From Paraburkholderia sp. BCC1884 (GTDB taxonomy: Bacteria; Pseudomonadota; Gammaproteobacteria; Burkholderiales; Burkholderiaceae), in assembly GCF_900996225.1 (NCBI RefSeq), contig NZ_CAAJGL010000079.1, positions 558,001-622,000 of the forward strand: 64,000 nt of DNA, read 5' to 3'. The notes under the pieces were generated by a model. It had not been told where the DNA came from. It did no database searches and was given only the letters and a program-made list of their open reading frames with translations. The position numbers and the translations under genes were made by a program. Every line of letters starts with the position of its first letter. The first letter of the stretch is position 1. Below are positions 1 through 8,306 of this stretch, piece by piece.

Positions 1-1
1 C

Positions 2-367
2 GAAGTCACCGACATCCTGGCGTTGAACGAGCACACCGCGTCGCTCGACGCGCCGCTCGATCTCGACCCGGCGAGCAGCCTGCTCGATCTGCTTTCTGAC
101 GACCAAAGTCAGTCTCCAGACGCCGAAGTGCAGCATCGCGAACTGGAAACGCTGACTCGCGCGTGGCTTGCCCGACTGTCGGACAAGCATCGTCATGTGA
201 TCGAGCGACGCTTTGGGCTCAACCACATCGAACCCGCCACGCTCGAAGAGCTGGCCGACGAAATGGGCCTCACGCGCGAGCGTGTGCGCCAGATCCAACA
301 GGAAGCGCTGGTGCGGTTGAAGCGCTTCTTCGCCTCCAACGGTGTGCGCAAGGACGCCGTTCTATAA
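2..367 (+). CDS. rpoS: RNA polymerase sigma factor RpoS, C-terminal part (5' end outside window)
   Basis: The reading frame is open from the first full codon (position 2), so this is the last 121 codons of a gene that starts upstream. The segment covers the end of region 3 and region 4 of a sigma-70 family factor. The helix-turn-helix of region 4.2 is plain (LEELADEMGLTRERVRQIQ, near the C-terminus), and the RHVIERRFGL block is typical of region 4.1. The NEHTASLDAPLD start of the visible part and the position before an exonuclease gene and rlmD fit the stationary-phase/general stress sigma factor RpoS of Burkholderiaceae rather than RpoD or RpoH. RpoS directs core polymerase to stress and stationary-phase promoters. 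The stop TAA lies 5 bases before the next gene, so the two are probably co-transcribed. Confidence 0.93.
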   Translation, partial: EVTDILALNEHTASLDAPLDLDPASSLLDLLSDDQSQSPDAEVQHRELETLTRAWLARLSDKHRHVIERRFGLNHIEPATLEELADEMGLTRERVRQIQQEALVRLKRFFASNGVRKDAVL

Positions 368-372
368 AACTG

Positions 373-1149
373 ATGACACCGATTCTTGTTTTCGACATCG
401 AGACGATTCCCGATGTCGCCGGCATTCGCCGCCTGGAAGATTTGCCCGCCACGCTGAGCGACGCCGAAGTCGCCGAGCACGCGTTCGCCGCGCGCCGCGA
501 AAAGACCGGCGGCGATTTCCTGCCGCATCATCTGCAACGCATCGCCGCAATTTCCTGCGTGTTCCGCGACAACAACGGCTTTCGTGTGCGCTCGCTCGGC
601 ACGCTCGAAGACGGTGAGGCGGCGCTGGTGCAGTCGTTTTATCGCGTGATCGAGAAGTACACGCCGCAACTCGTGTCGTGGAATGGCGGCGGATTCGACC
701 TGCCGGTGCTGAACTATCGGGCGCTCGTCCACGGTATTCCGGCGTACCGGTTCTGGGATCTCGGCGAGGACGACCGCGAGTTCAAGTGGAACAACTACAT
801 CAGCCGTTATCACGCGCGTCACACCGATCTGATGGACGTGCTCGCCATGTATCAGGCGCGCGCCAATGCGCCGCTCGACGCGCTCGCCAAGATGTGCGGC
901 TTTCCCGGCAAGATGGGCATGGACGGCAGCCAGGTGTGGCACGCGTACCAGCAAGGCCGCATCGAGGAAATCCGTAATTATTGTGAGACTGACGTCGTCA
1001 ATACCTACCTGCTGTATTGCCGTTTTCAGCTGATTCGCGGTGCCTTTTCGGCCGAAGAATATGCGGACGAAATCAATCTGGTGAAGAACGCTCTGGCGCA
1101 GGAAACCGCGCCGCAATGGGCCGAATACCTGGCGGCGTTCGACCAGTAA
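373..1149 (+). CDS. Predicted 3'-5' exonuclease, PolB-exonuclease-like (DnaQ fold)
   Basis: A 258-residue protein. Its N-terminus reads ILVFDIETIPD, the ExoI motif (DxE) of DEDD exonucleases, and SWNGGGFDLPVL fits ExoII. The C-terminal part has YCETDVVNTYLLY, an ExoIII-like motif with the last acidic residue. This matches the family annotated as predicted 3'-5' exonuclease related to the exonuclease domain of PolB. The ATG at 373 is chosen because the conserved beta-strand begins three residues later; the frame is open further upstream, but that DNA is rpoS coding sequence. Only 5 bases separate it from rpoS, implying one transcript. The substrate is not known from the sequence; a role in DNA or RNA end trimming is inference. 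Confidence 0.85.
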   Translation: MTPILVFDIETIPDVAGIRRLEDLPATLSDAEVAEHAFAARREKTGGDFLPHHLQRIAAISCVFRDNNGFRVRSLGTLEDGEAALVQSFYRVIEKYTPQLVSWNGGGFDLPVLNYRALVHGIPAYRFWDLGEDDREFKWNNYISRYHARHTDLMDVLAMYQARANAPLDALAKMCGFPGKMGMDGSQVWHAYQQGRIEEIRNYCETDVVNTYLLYCRFQLIRGAFSAEEYADEINLVKNALAQETAPQWAEYLAAFDQ

Positions 1150-1221
1150 CCGCCTGGCGCGCCCGCAGGCGTGGCTGCCGTGCCGGCCACGCCGAATCGT
1201 CGGCAAGCGCGGCGCTTCGTC

Positions 1222-1227
1222 TACAAT
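1222..1227 (+). promoter_or_regulatory. Possible -10 hexamer for rlmD
   Basis: TACAAT, five of six matches to the sigma-70 -10 consensus, lies 34 bases before the rlmD start. No convincing -35 is visible at 16-18 bases. The same hexamer appears before the dus and rimO genes. Confidence 0.35.
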
Positions 1228-1261
1228 CTCGCCTTTCCCCAAGTTTGTCAGGAAGTCGCAG

Positions 1262-2680
1262 GTGTCCCGAACTGCCCCCAAACGTCGCGCGCCGAAGCGC
1301 CAGAAGGCGCCTGCTCCGGCGCGCGCACTCATCGTCACCGGCAACGAACCGGTCATCGACATCGTTTCGCTCGATATGGAAGCGCGCGGCGTCGGCCGTA
1401 CGGTCAGCGAAGACGGCACGCCCGGCAAGGTGATTTTTGTCGAAGGCGCGTTGCCCGGCGAGCGCGTCAGTTATTCCACCCATCGCAGCAAGGCAAAATT
1501 CGAGCAGGCGGAGGTCGTGCAGGTATTTCGCGAAAGCGTGATCCGCACCCAGCCGAAATGCGTCTACTTCGATATCTGCGGCGGCTGTTCGATGCAGCAC
1601 GTGGACATTCGCGCGCAGGTCGCCGTCAAGCAGCGCGTGCTGGAGGACGATCTCCAGCATATCGGCAAGCTGCGCCCCGAAACGGTGTTCCGGCCAATTC
1701 ACGGACCGGCTTGGGGTTATCGCTATCGCTCGCGCCTGGCCGTGCGGTTCCTGCCCGAAAAGGGCGGTATGCGGATCGGCTTTCACGAGAAGAAGAGCGG
1801 CAACATCGCCGACATGAAGACCTGCGAGGTGCTGCCGCCGCACGTGTCGGCCATGCTGATGCCGCTGCGCTTCATGATCCGCAAGCTGTCGATCTATGAG
1901 CGCCTGCCGCAACTGGAACTGGCGGTCGGCTCGTCGGTGACGGCTCTGGTCGTGCGTAATCTCGCGCCTCTCACCGCCGCCGACGAACAGGTGCTGCGCG
2001 ATTTCGCCGACGAGCACAAGGTGCAGTTCTGGCTGCAGCCTGGCGGCCCGGAAACGGTCGCGCCGTTCTACCCGCTCGACCAGCAACTCGACTACACGCT
2101 GCCGGAATACGGCATCCGCATGCCGTTCAAGCCGACCGATTTTACCCAGGTCAATCACGCGATCAACCGCGTGCTGGTGAGCCGCGCGTTGCGCCTGCTG
2201 GCGCCGGCGCGCACGGATCGCGTGCTGGATCTGTTCTGCGGGATCGGCAATTTCACGCTGCCGCTCGCGCGGGTTTCGCGGGAAGTGGTGGGTATCGAAG
2301 GTCTGGAAGTGTTGACCGAGCGCGCGCTCGCCAACGCCGAGCTGAACGGCGTGGCAGGGCATACGTCGTTCGCCTGCCGCAACCTGTTCGAAGTCACCGC
2401 CGACGATCTGCGCGCGCTCGGTCACTTCGATAAATTCCTGATCGATCCGCCGCGCGAAGGCGCGCACGCTGTCGCCAAAGCGTTGGCGGAGATCGCGCAG
2501 AGCGGCGTTGGGCCGCTGCCCAAACGCATCGTCTACGTATCGTGCGCGCCGGCCACGCTCGCACGCGATGCCGGTCTGCTGGTGCACGAGGCGGGTTATC
2601 GCATGGTCGGCGCGGGCGTGGTGAACATGTTCCCGCATACCTCGCACGTCGAGTCGATTGCTTTATTCGAGCGGGACTGA
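1262..2680 (+). CDS. rlmD: 23S rRNA (uracil-1939-C5)-methyltransferase RlmD
   Basis: A 472-residue SAM-dependent methyltransferase that makes m5U1939 in 23S rRNA. Visible order: basic N-terminus; a TRAM-like RNA-binding segment (about residues 20-85); an iron-sulfur cysteine cluster (CVYFDICGGC, about 100-110); and a C-terminal Rossmann methyltransferase domain with VLDLFCGIGNFTLPLA for SAM binding. The nucleophile motif YVSCAPATLARD lies near the end, with the Cys that attacks C6 of uracil. The GTG start at 1262 has AGGAAG at 1250-1255, a good spacing. It is convergent with bamD, and a strong bidirectional terminator lies between them. Confidence 0.95.
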   Translation: MSRTAPKRRAPKRQKAPAPARALIVTGNEPVIDIVSLDMEARGVGRTVSEDGTPGKVIFVEGALPGERVSYSTHRSKAKFEQAEVVQVFRESVIRTQPKCVYFDICGGCSMQHVDIRAQVAVKQRVLEDDLQHIGKLRPETVFRPIHGPAWGYRYRSRLAVRFLPEKGGMRIGFHEKKSGNIADMKTCEVLPPHVSAMLMPLRFMIRKLSIYERLPQLELAVGSSVTALVVRNLAPLTAADEQVLRDFADEHKVQFWLQPGGPETVAPFYPLDQQLDYTLPEYGIRMPFKPTDFTQVNHAINRVLVSRALRLLAPARTDRVLDLFCGIGNFTLPLARVSREVVGIEGLEVLTERALANAELNGVAGHTSFACRNLFEVTADDLRALGHFDKFLIDPPREGAHAVAKALAEIAQSGVGPLPKRIVYVSCAPATLARDAGLLVHEAGYRMVGAGVVNMFPHTSHVESIALFERD

Positions 2681-2710
2681 GCCAGGTCGCACGAACCCGG
2701 CGCGCAAACA

Positions 2711-2742
2711 AAAACGCCACGACCGAAGTCGTGGCGTTTTTT
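2711..2742. terminator. Bidirectional intrinsic terminator between rlmD and bamD
   Basis: A perfect 13-bp stem (AAAACGCCACGAC at 2711-2723, complement at 2728-2740) with a CGAA loop, A-rich on the left and T-rich on the right. It can therefore stop transcripts from both convergent genes. Confidence 0.92.
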
Positions 2743-2773
2743 ATGGTCGGCTGATTTCAGCGTGCCGTGGAGT

Positions 2774-3634
2774 TTAGAACTGCCACCACGACTTTTCCGT
2801 CCCCGGCCGTGCGCGCCCCGTGATGTACGGGCTGTCGGGGAAGGTGCCGGCCAGCACGCGCTTCGTGTCTTCGGCCAGTTGCGGCTGGTCCAGCTTCTGA
2901 TACGACAGCATCATGATGTGCAGCGCGTCTTCGATCGCCGGTGCGTTCTTGTATTGCGTGAGCGCCAGTTGCGCGCGGTTGATCGCGGCGACATAGGCGC
3001 CACGGCGGTAGTAATAATCCGCCGCGTGGACTTCGTGCGAGGCCAGCGCGTTCACGATGTAGCGCATGCGTTGCGCGGCGTCCGGTGCATACTTGCTGTT
3101 CGGGTACTTGTCGACCACGACCTTGAACGCGTCATACGACTCGCGCAGCGACTTCGGATCGCGCTCGCTCATGTCCTGGCCGGAGAAGCGGCCGAACAGA
3201 CCGAGGTCGTCGTTGAAGTGGATCATGCCCTTCAGGTAGTACGCGTAGGCGATGTCCGGGTGATCCGGATGCAACTGGATGAAGCGGTCGATGGCCTGGT
3301 CGGCGGCGGCGTTTTCGCTGTCTTTCCAGTTACAGTACGCGACATTGATCTGCGCCTGCTGGGCAAAGTGACCGAACGGGTCGCGGCCTTCGAGCATTTC
3401 AAAATACTTGGCGCACTTGCCGAAATCGCCACCGCTCAAGGCGTCGTTCGCCTCCGTATATAATTTGTTGTTGTTCCACGTTGCCGTTTCGTCGGTCTTT
3501 TCCGGCAGGCCGTGGCAAGCCGCAATAACCGCGACGGCTGCGGCACACGCAATGTATCCGGCCACTTTACGGGCCGCCTTCTTGATGGCCGCCAAATTGA
3601 TCGCCGCTTTAGTGATGGTGTTCAAGGCTCGCAT
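2774..3634 (-). CDS. bamD: Outer membrane protein assembly factor BamD (lipoprotein)
   Basis: A 286-residue TPR lipoprotein of the BAM complex, which inserts beta-barrel proteins into the outer membrane. The chosen start gives a charged N-terminus followed by a hydrophobic stretch ending in the lipobox VIAAC, with Cys40 as the lipidated residue. The mature part has tetratricopeptide-like repeats (YFEMLEGRDPFGHFAQQAQ and KYPNSKYAPDAAQRMRYI), typical of BamD. A longer frame reaches 3703, but it would bury the signal peptide and overlap the divergent rluD. Only 38 bases separate this start from the rluD start. Confidence 0.93.
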   Translation of the reverse strand: MRALNTITKAAINLAAIKKAARKVAGYIACAAAVAVIAACHGLPEKTDETATWNNNKLYTEANDALSGGDFGKCAKYFEMLEGRDPFGHFAQQAQINVAYCNWKDSENAAADQAIDRFIQLHPDHPDIAYAYYLKGMIHFNDDLGLFGRFSGQDMSERDPKSLRESYDAFKVVVDKYPNSKYAPDAAQRMRYIVNALASHEVHAADYYYRRGAYVAAINRAQLALTQYKNAPAIEDALHIMMLSYQKLDQPQLAEDTKRVLAGTFPDSPYITGRARPGTEKSWWQF

Positions 3635-3672
3635 TTTCCAGTCTAGCTTTACGTCCAGGTGACCCAGACTCA

Positions 3673-5001
3673 ATGACCCGCTCAAATACTCCAGGCGCCG
3701 CAACCGGTGCCGGGAATAGCAACAAAGATTATAGCGTAAGCGCTGACCCCTCCGACGCGTTGGGCGTCGATTCCCTCGACGACGATCTCGGCAGCGAGGC
3801 GCTGGGCGCTGTCGACCCGCAGAGCCTGATTCCGACGGTGGCGAATCGCGTGACGGACGAGACCCCGCGCCACGTCCTCGTGCCCGACGAATGGGCGGGC
3901 GAACGTCTCGACAAGGTGCTCGCGCGGCTGTTCCCCGAGTTCTCGCGCAACCGCCTGCAGAGCTGGATCGAGGCCGAGCGGGTGCGCATCGACGGTAAGG
4001 CGGCGAAGATCCGCCAGCCGGTTCCGCTCGGCGCGACCCTCGAACTCGTGCCCGATCTGCTGCCCGAGCAACTCGCCTTCACGCCGGAGCCCGTGCCGCT
4101 CGAGATCATCTACGAAGACGACACGCTGCTGGTCATCAACAAGCCGGCTGGCATGGTGGTGCACCCGGCGGCGGGCAACTGGAGCGGCACCGTGCTCAAC
4201 GGCTTGCTGTATCGCTACGGCGACGCCGCGGCGGGCTTGCCGCGCGCGGGCATCGTGCACCGGCTCGACAAGGAGACCTCCGGTCTGATGGTGGTGGCGC
4301 GCACGCTCGAAGCGCAAACCGACCTCGTGCGCCAGTTGCAGGCGCGCACGGTCAAGCGACGTTATCTGGCGCTGGTGTGGGGCAACATGCCCGAGTCCGG
4401 CACGATCGACGCGCCGATCGGCCGCGATCCGCGCGAGCGCACCCGCATGGCCGTGGTGACGAGCGCGTCGGGCAAGCCCGCGCGCACGCATTTCCGGCGC
4501 GTCGAAACGGCGATCTGGGAACGTCAGCCGGTCACCGCGGTCACCTGCGATCTCGAAACGGGGCGCACTCATCAGATTCGCGTGCATTGCGCACATATCG
4601 GTCATCCGCTGCTTGGCGATCCGGTCTATGGGCGCGCGCGCGGTAAGCGCTCCGTCGCGCCGCTGCCCGGCGGCTTCGCCCGTCAGGCGCTGCATGCATG
4701 GCGCCTCGGCCTGGTTCATCCGCAGACCGGCCGCACGATGAACTGGCGCGCCGATGTGCCGGCCGACATGGAGGCGCTCTCGGTGGCGCTCGGTCTGGGC
4801 CGCGATGAAGCGGGCGAGTACGACGAGAACTACTACGAGGAAGACGATTACGAGGACACCCTCGAGCATGACGACGACCTCGACGCAGGCGAAGAACAAG
4901 AAGAACAAGAAGAGCACGAAGAGCACGAAGAGCACGACGAGCACGCCGAGCACGACGGCCAGAACGAGGGCAACGAAGACGAACAGGGCGATCGCGCATG
5001 A
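3673..5001 (+). CDS. rluD: 23S rRNA pseudouridine(1911/1915/1917) synthase RluD with acidic His-rich tail
   Basis: A 442-residue pseudouridine synthase. Order: a disordered acidic N-terminus (1-60); an S4 RNA-binding domain (about 72-120, with ERLDKVLARLFPEFSRNRL); and the RluA/RluD catalytic domain with GIVHRLDKETSGLMVVART, in which Asp199 is the catalytic aspartate. It isomerises uridines of helix 69 in 23S rRNA. The protein is about 100 residues longer than E. coli RluD. The last 65 residues are a Glu/Asp/His tail built on tandem three-residue units (EEQ, EEH, DEH, AEH). Its stop overlaps the pgeF start by 4 bases (ATGA), so translation is probably coupled. Confidence 0.93.
   Translation: MTRSNTPGAATGAGNSNKDYSVSADPSDALGVDSLDDDLGSEALGAVDPQSLIPTVANRVTDETPRHVLVPDEWAGERLDKVLARLFPEFSRNRLQSWIEAERVRIDGKAAKIRQPVPLGATLELVPDLLPEQLAFTPEPVPLEIIYEDDTLLVINKPAGMVVHPAAGNWSGTVLNGLLYRYGDAAAGLPRAGIVHRLDKETSGLMVVARTLEAQTDLVRQLQARTVKRRYLALVWGNMPESGTIDAPIGRDPRERTRMAVVTSASGKPARTHFRRVETAIWERQPVTAVTCDLETGRTHQIRVHCAHIGHPLLGDPVYGRARGKRSVAPLPGGFARQALHAWRLGLVHPQTGRTMNWRADVPADMEALSVALGLGRDEAGEYDENYYEEDDYEDTLEHDDDLDAGEEQEEQEEHEEHEEHDEHAEHDGQNEGNEDEQGDRA
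4891..4953 (+). repeat. 9-bp tandem repeat (x7) coding the RluD acidic/His tail
   Basis: Seven consecutive 9-bp units, two GAAGAACAA, three GAAGAGCAC, then GACGAGCAC and GCCGAGCAC. They encode EEQ-EEQ-EEH-EEH-EEH-DEH-AEH. Exact and near-exact copies suggest expansion by slippage. Confidence 0.9.
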
Positions 5002-5855
5002 ATACACCGGAGCTGAGCTTTGCCGATGTCGTGCAACCCGCATGGAACGTGTCGCCGCGCGTGCGCGCGCTGGTCACCACGCGTAACGGCGGCATGAGCG
5101 AGCCGCCGTTCGGCCGCTGGCAGGACGGCGTGGACTTGCCCGGCGGCCTGAATCTGGGCATGAAGGCCGGAGACGAGCCGGCTGCGGTCGCCGCCAATCG
5201 CGCGCGTCTGTTGCATCTGGCCGGCGTCGAAGAAGCCGCCTGGCTCGAGCAGATTCACGGCGCGGGCATCGTCCGGGCGGACGACGTCCTCGCGCAGACG
5301 CAGGCCGGCGGCACGCCGACGCGCGCCGATGCGAGCGTCACGGATCGGCCCGGCACGGTGTGCGTCGTGATGGTCGCGGATTGCATGCCGGTGCTGATTT
5401 GCGACGAAGCCGGCCGCGCGGTCGGCGCGGCGCATGCGGGATGGCGCGGGCTTGCCGCGGGCATCGTCGAACAGACGGCGCAGCGGGTCGCGCAACTGGC
5501 CGGCGTGAAGGCGGGTGGATTGCACGCTTACCTCGGACCCGCGATTGGACCGAGCGCCTTCGAAGTCGGCCCGGACGTGCGTGACGCCTTCATGAACGGT
5601 GTCGACGGCGCACAACGCGAAGCGACCGCCAATGCGTTCATGGCACATCCCGGGAACCCCGGCAAATATCTCGCCGATCTGCCCGCGCTCGCGCATTTGC
5701 GGCTGCAACGGCTTGGTGTCACCCACATCACCGGGGGCGATCTCTGCACGGTCACGCAACGTGATCGCTTCTACTCGTATCGCCGCGATCGCGAGACCGG
5801 TCGCATGGCTGCGCTGATCTGGCTGGACGATCGCGCGCAGAGCCTCGCCGACTAG
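4998..5855 (+). CDS. pgeF: Peptidoglycan editing factor PgeF (laccase-domain/YfiH family)
   Basis: A 285-residue protein of the DUF152/YfiH family. Members have been shown in E. coli to remove mis-incorporated residues from peptidoglycan precursors; older annotations call them multicopper polyphenol oxidoreductases. Visible signatures: EQIHGAGIV, VADCMPVLICD with a metal-ligand Cys, HAGWRGLAAGIVE with the His ligand, and a C-terminal GDLCTVTQRDRFYSYRRD. It starts inside the last codons of rluD (ATGA overlap), an arrangement common in proteobacteria, so the two are one operon. Confidence 0.9.
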   Translation: MNTPELSFADVVQPAWNVSPRVRALVTTRNGGMSEPPFGRWQDGVDLPGGLNLGMKAGDEPAAVAANRARLLHLAGVEEAAWLEQIHGAGIVRADDVLAQTQAGGTPTRADASVTDRPGTVCVVMVADCMPVLICDEAGRAVGAAHAGWRGLAAGIVEQTAQRVAQLAGVKAGGLHAYLGPAIGPSAFEVGPDVRDAFMNGVDGAQREATANAFMAHPGNPGKYLADLPALAHLRLQRLGVTHITGGDLCTVTQRDRFYSYRRDRETGRMAALIWLDDRAQSLAD

Positions 5856-6003
5856 CGCGCGCCGTTCGCCCGGCCTGACTACCGGCCCGGGTATGAGGGT
5901 TTGTTCGGAGGCGCACCAAGCGGTTTTGCTGCGCTGCCGGAAATCTTCGCGAGCGCGTAAATCTGCCGCGAAAAGCGTCCCTCCGCGAATGGATAAACGC
6001 ACA

Positions 6004-6031
6004 TAAGCCCATGCAATATGGGAGCTTTTTT
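6004..6031 (+). terminator. Probable pgeF terminator
   Basis: AAGC-CCAT pairs with ATGG-(GA)-GCTT, a bulged stem followed by a run of six T. It lies about 150 bases after the pgeF stop. Confidence 0.55.
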
Positions 6032-6137
6032 CGCGTTACCCAACCTCGATTCATGCATGTGCCAAAAGCGCGTTCTGCTACACAGGGAAAACGATAATTA
6101 AAAAACTATCGCACTGCGGCAAAATCGGGAACAAGCA

Positions 6138-6167
6138 TTGACATGCCTTGCGATGGGGAGCAAGAAT
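6138..6167 (+). promoter_or_regulatory. Candidate sigma-70 promoter for phaC
   Basis: A perfect -35 TTGACA (6138-6143) and, 18 bases on, AAGAAT (four of six -10 matches). It lies about 120 bases before the phaC ATG. The weak -10 may mean help from an activator. Confidence 0.5.
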
Positions 6168-6286
6168 GTTCCTCACGAGCTCCTCGTAAATGGGACAGGG
6201 CGTGACGAGGTCGCGAGCAATCGCCCACTTTGCGCACGAACCTGCCTCTCCACCCGTCCGCAAGGACTCACCGGTCAAAAGCAGGT

Positions 6287-8224
6287 ATGGCAGCATCACA
6301 TTCCTCAGCTTCCCCCAGCACGGACTCCTCGACGGAGCACACGCAGCAGGCCGGTACCAGCGGCGCGACATCGACCGCAGGCATGCAGCAGTTATTCGAT
6401 ACCTGGCTGAACGCGTGGCGTTCGCTCGGCGCGCCGCAAGGTGCGACGGCAGGTATGCCGTTCCCCATGCCGGGCATGCCTTCGATGCCGCAAATGGGCA
6501 TTCCGCAGATGCCGTCCATGGGCTTGCCGCCGATGCCGTCGTTTCCCGGCATGCCCGACTTCAGCAAACTGACGGCGGGCGCGATGCCGTCCATGCCGTC
6601 GTTCGCCGGACTCAATATTCCGAACGCCGCGATTCCGCCCGAGCGTCTGAAGAAATTGCAGGCCGACTATTCGCGCGAAGCGATGGCTTTGCTCCAGCAG
6701 GCGAGCGCACCCGCCACGCAGATTCCCGAACTGAAGGACCGCCGTTTCAGCGCCGAAGCATGGAGCGCGACGCCGGCCTACGCCTTCACTGCCGCGTGGT
6801 ATCTGCTGAACGCGCGCTATCTGCAGGAAATGGTCGACGCGCTCGACACCGAACCGAAGGTGCGCGAACGCATCCGCTTCGCCGTCCAGCAGTGGACCGC
6901 GGCGGCTTCGCCGAGCAACTTCTTCGCGCTGAATCCGGAGGCGCAGAAGACCTTGCTGGACAGCCAGGGTGAAAGCCTGCGCCAGGGCGTGATGAACCTG
7001 CTCGGCGACCTGCAGCGCGGCAAGATTTCGCAAACCGACGAGTCGCGTTTCGTGGTCGGCGAGAATCTCGCGAACACCGAAGGGTCGGTGGTGTTCGAAA
7101 ACGAGTTGATGCAGCTGATCCAGTACAAGCCGCGCACGGCGACCGTGCGTGAGCGGCCGCTGCTGATCGTGCCGCCGTGTATCAACAAGTTCTACATTCT
7201 CGATCTGCAACCGGAGAATTCGCTGGTCGCGCACGGGCTCGATTCCGGGCACCAGGTGTTCCTGATTTCGTGGCGCAACGCGGACCAGTCGATCGCGAAC
7301 AAGTCGTGGGACGACTACATCGGCGACGGCGTGCTCAAGGCGATCAACACGGTCAGCAAGATCAGCGGCCGCGAGCAGATCAACACGCTGGGCTTCTGCG
7401 TCGGCGGCACGATGCTCGCCACGGCGCTCGCGGTGGCCGCGGCGCGTGGCGAACATCCCGCCGCTTCGATGACGCTGCTCACCGCCATGCTCGATTTCTC
7501 GGACACGGGCGTGCTCGACGTATTCGTCGACGAGGCGCATGTGCAGATGCGCGAGCAGAGCATCGGCGGCAAGAACGGCGCGCCGGCGGGACTGATGCGC
7601 GGCGTCGAATTCGCCAACACGTTCTCGTTTCTGCGCCCCAACGATCTGGTGTGGAACTACGTCGTCGACAACTACCTCAAAGGTCGCACGCCGGTGCCGT
7701 TCGACCTGCTCTACTGGAACAGCGATTCGACTAGCCTGCCGGGCCCGATGTACGTCTGGTATCTGCGCAACACGTACCTCGAGAATCGTCTGCGTGAGCC
7801 GGGCGCGCTCACTACGTGCGGCGAGCCGGTCGACCTCTCGAAGATCGACGTGCCGACCTTCCTCTACGGTTCGCGCGAAGACCACATCGTGCCGTGGCAA
7901 ACCGCGTATGCGTCGGCGCCGCTGCTCACCGGGCCGCTGAAGTTCGTGCTCGGCGCGTCGGGTCATATCGCGGGCGTCATCAATCCGCCCGCGAAGAAGA
8001 AGCGCAATTACTGGACGCTGGAAGGCGACGCCGCAACGCTGCCGCAAAGCGCGGACGAATGGCTCGACGCGGCCACCGAAGTGCCAGGCAGCTGGTGGCC
8101 CGAATGGACCACGTGGCTCGACCAGTACAGCGGCAAGAAGGTCAAGCCGCGCGCCACCGCCGGTTCGGCCGAATTCCCGGTGATCGAACCGGCGCCCGGG
8201 CGTTACGTGCGGCAGCGCGAGTAA
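6287..8224 (+). CDS. phaC: Class I poly(R)-hydroxyalkanoic acid synthase PhaC
   Basis: A 645-residue synthase that polymerises (R)-3-hydroxyacyl-CoA into PHA on storage granules. The alpha/beta-hydrolase core has the lipase-like box GFCVGGT with nucleophile Cys371. Asp532 (YGSREDHIVPW) and His560 (GASGHIAGV) complete the catalytic triad. It is longer than the 589-residue Ralstonia enzyme because of an N-terminal segment with nine Met-Pro pairs (residues 57-108). The ATG at 6287 follows GCAGG; an in-frame codon at 6230 is less likely because the sequence before MAASHSS is not hydrolase-like and has no better ribosome site. It heads the phaC-A-B-R locus. Confidence 0.95.
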   Translation: MAASHSSASPSTDSSTEHTQQAGTSGATSTAGMQQLFDTWLNAWRSLGAPQGATAGMPFPMPGMPSMPQMGIPQMPSMGLPPMPSFPGMPDFSKLTAGAMPSMPSFAGLNIPNAAIPPERLKKLQADYSREAMALLQQASAPATQIPELKDRRFSAEAWSATPAYAFTAAWYLLNARYLQEMVDALDTEPKVRERIRFAVQQWTAAASPSNFFALNPEAQKTLLDSQGESLRQGVMNLLGDLQRGKISQTDESRFVVGENLANTEGSVVFENELMQLIQYKPRTATVRERPLLIVPPCINKFYILDLQPENSLVAHGLDSGHQVFLISWRNADQSIANKSWDDYIGDGVLKAINTVSKISGREQINTLGFCVGGTMLATALAVAAARGEHPAASMTLLTAMLDFSDTGVLDVFVDEAHVQMREQSIGGKNGAPAGLMRGVEFANTFSFLRPNDLVWNYVVDNYLKGRTPVPFDLLYWNSDSTSLPGPMYVWYLRNTYLENRLREPGALTTCGEPVDLSKIDVPTFLYGSREDHIVPWQTAYASAPLLTGPLKFVLGASGHIAGVINPPAKKKRNYWTLEGDAATLPQSADEWLDAATEVPGSWWPEWTTWLDQYSGKKVKPRATAGSAEFPVIEPAPGRYVRQRE

Positions 8225-8306
8225 CGTGCAACGGCAGTGTGAGCAACGGGATTTTTAACTTGACGGGCTGCGGCGTATCAAGCCGACATGCCCGGAGGAT
8301 ATGGAA

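Larger units (their letters stand above)
5856..6286. other. Intergenic region upstream of phaC
   Basis: 431 bases without a convincing gene. It holds a probable terminator for pgeF (6004-6031), an AT-rich block near 6090-6110 and a sigma-70-like promoter (6138-6167). Confidence 0.6.

Noticed and set aside
1073..2647. A 524-residue frame opposite rlmD
   Set aside because: Antisense shadow; no recognisable protein features.
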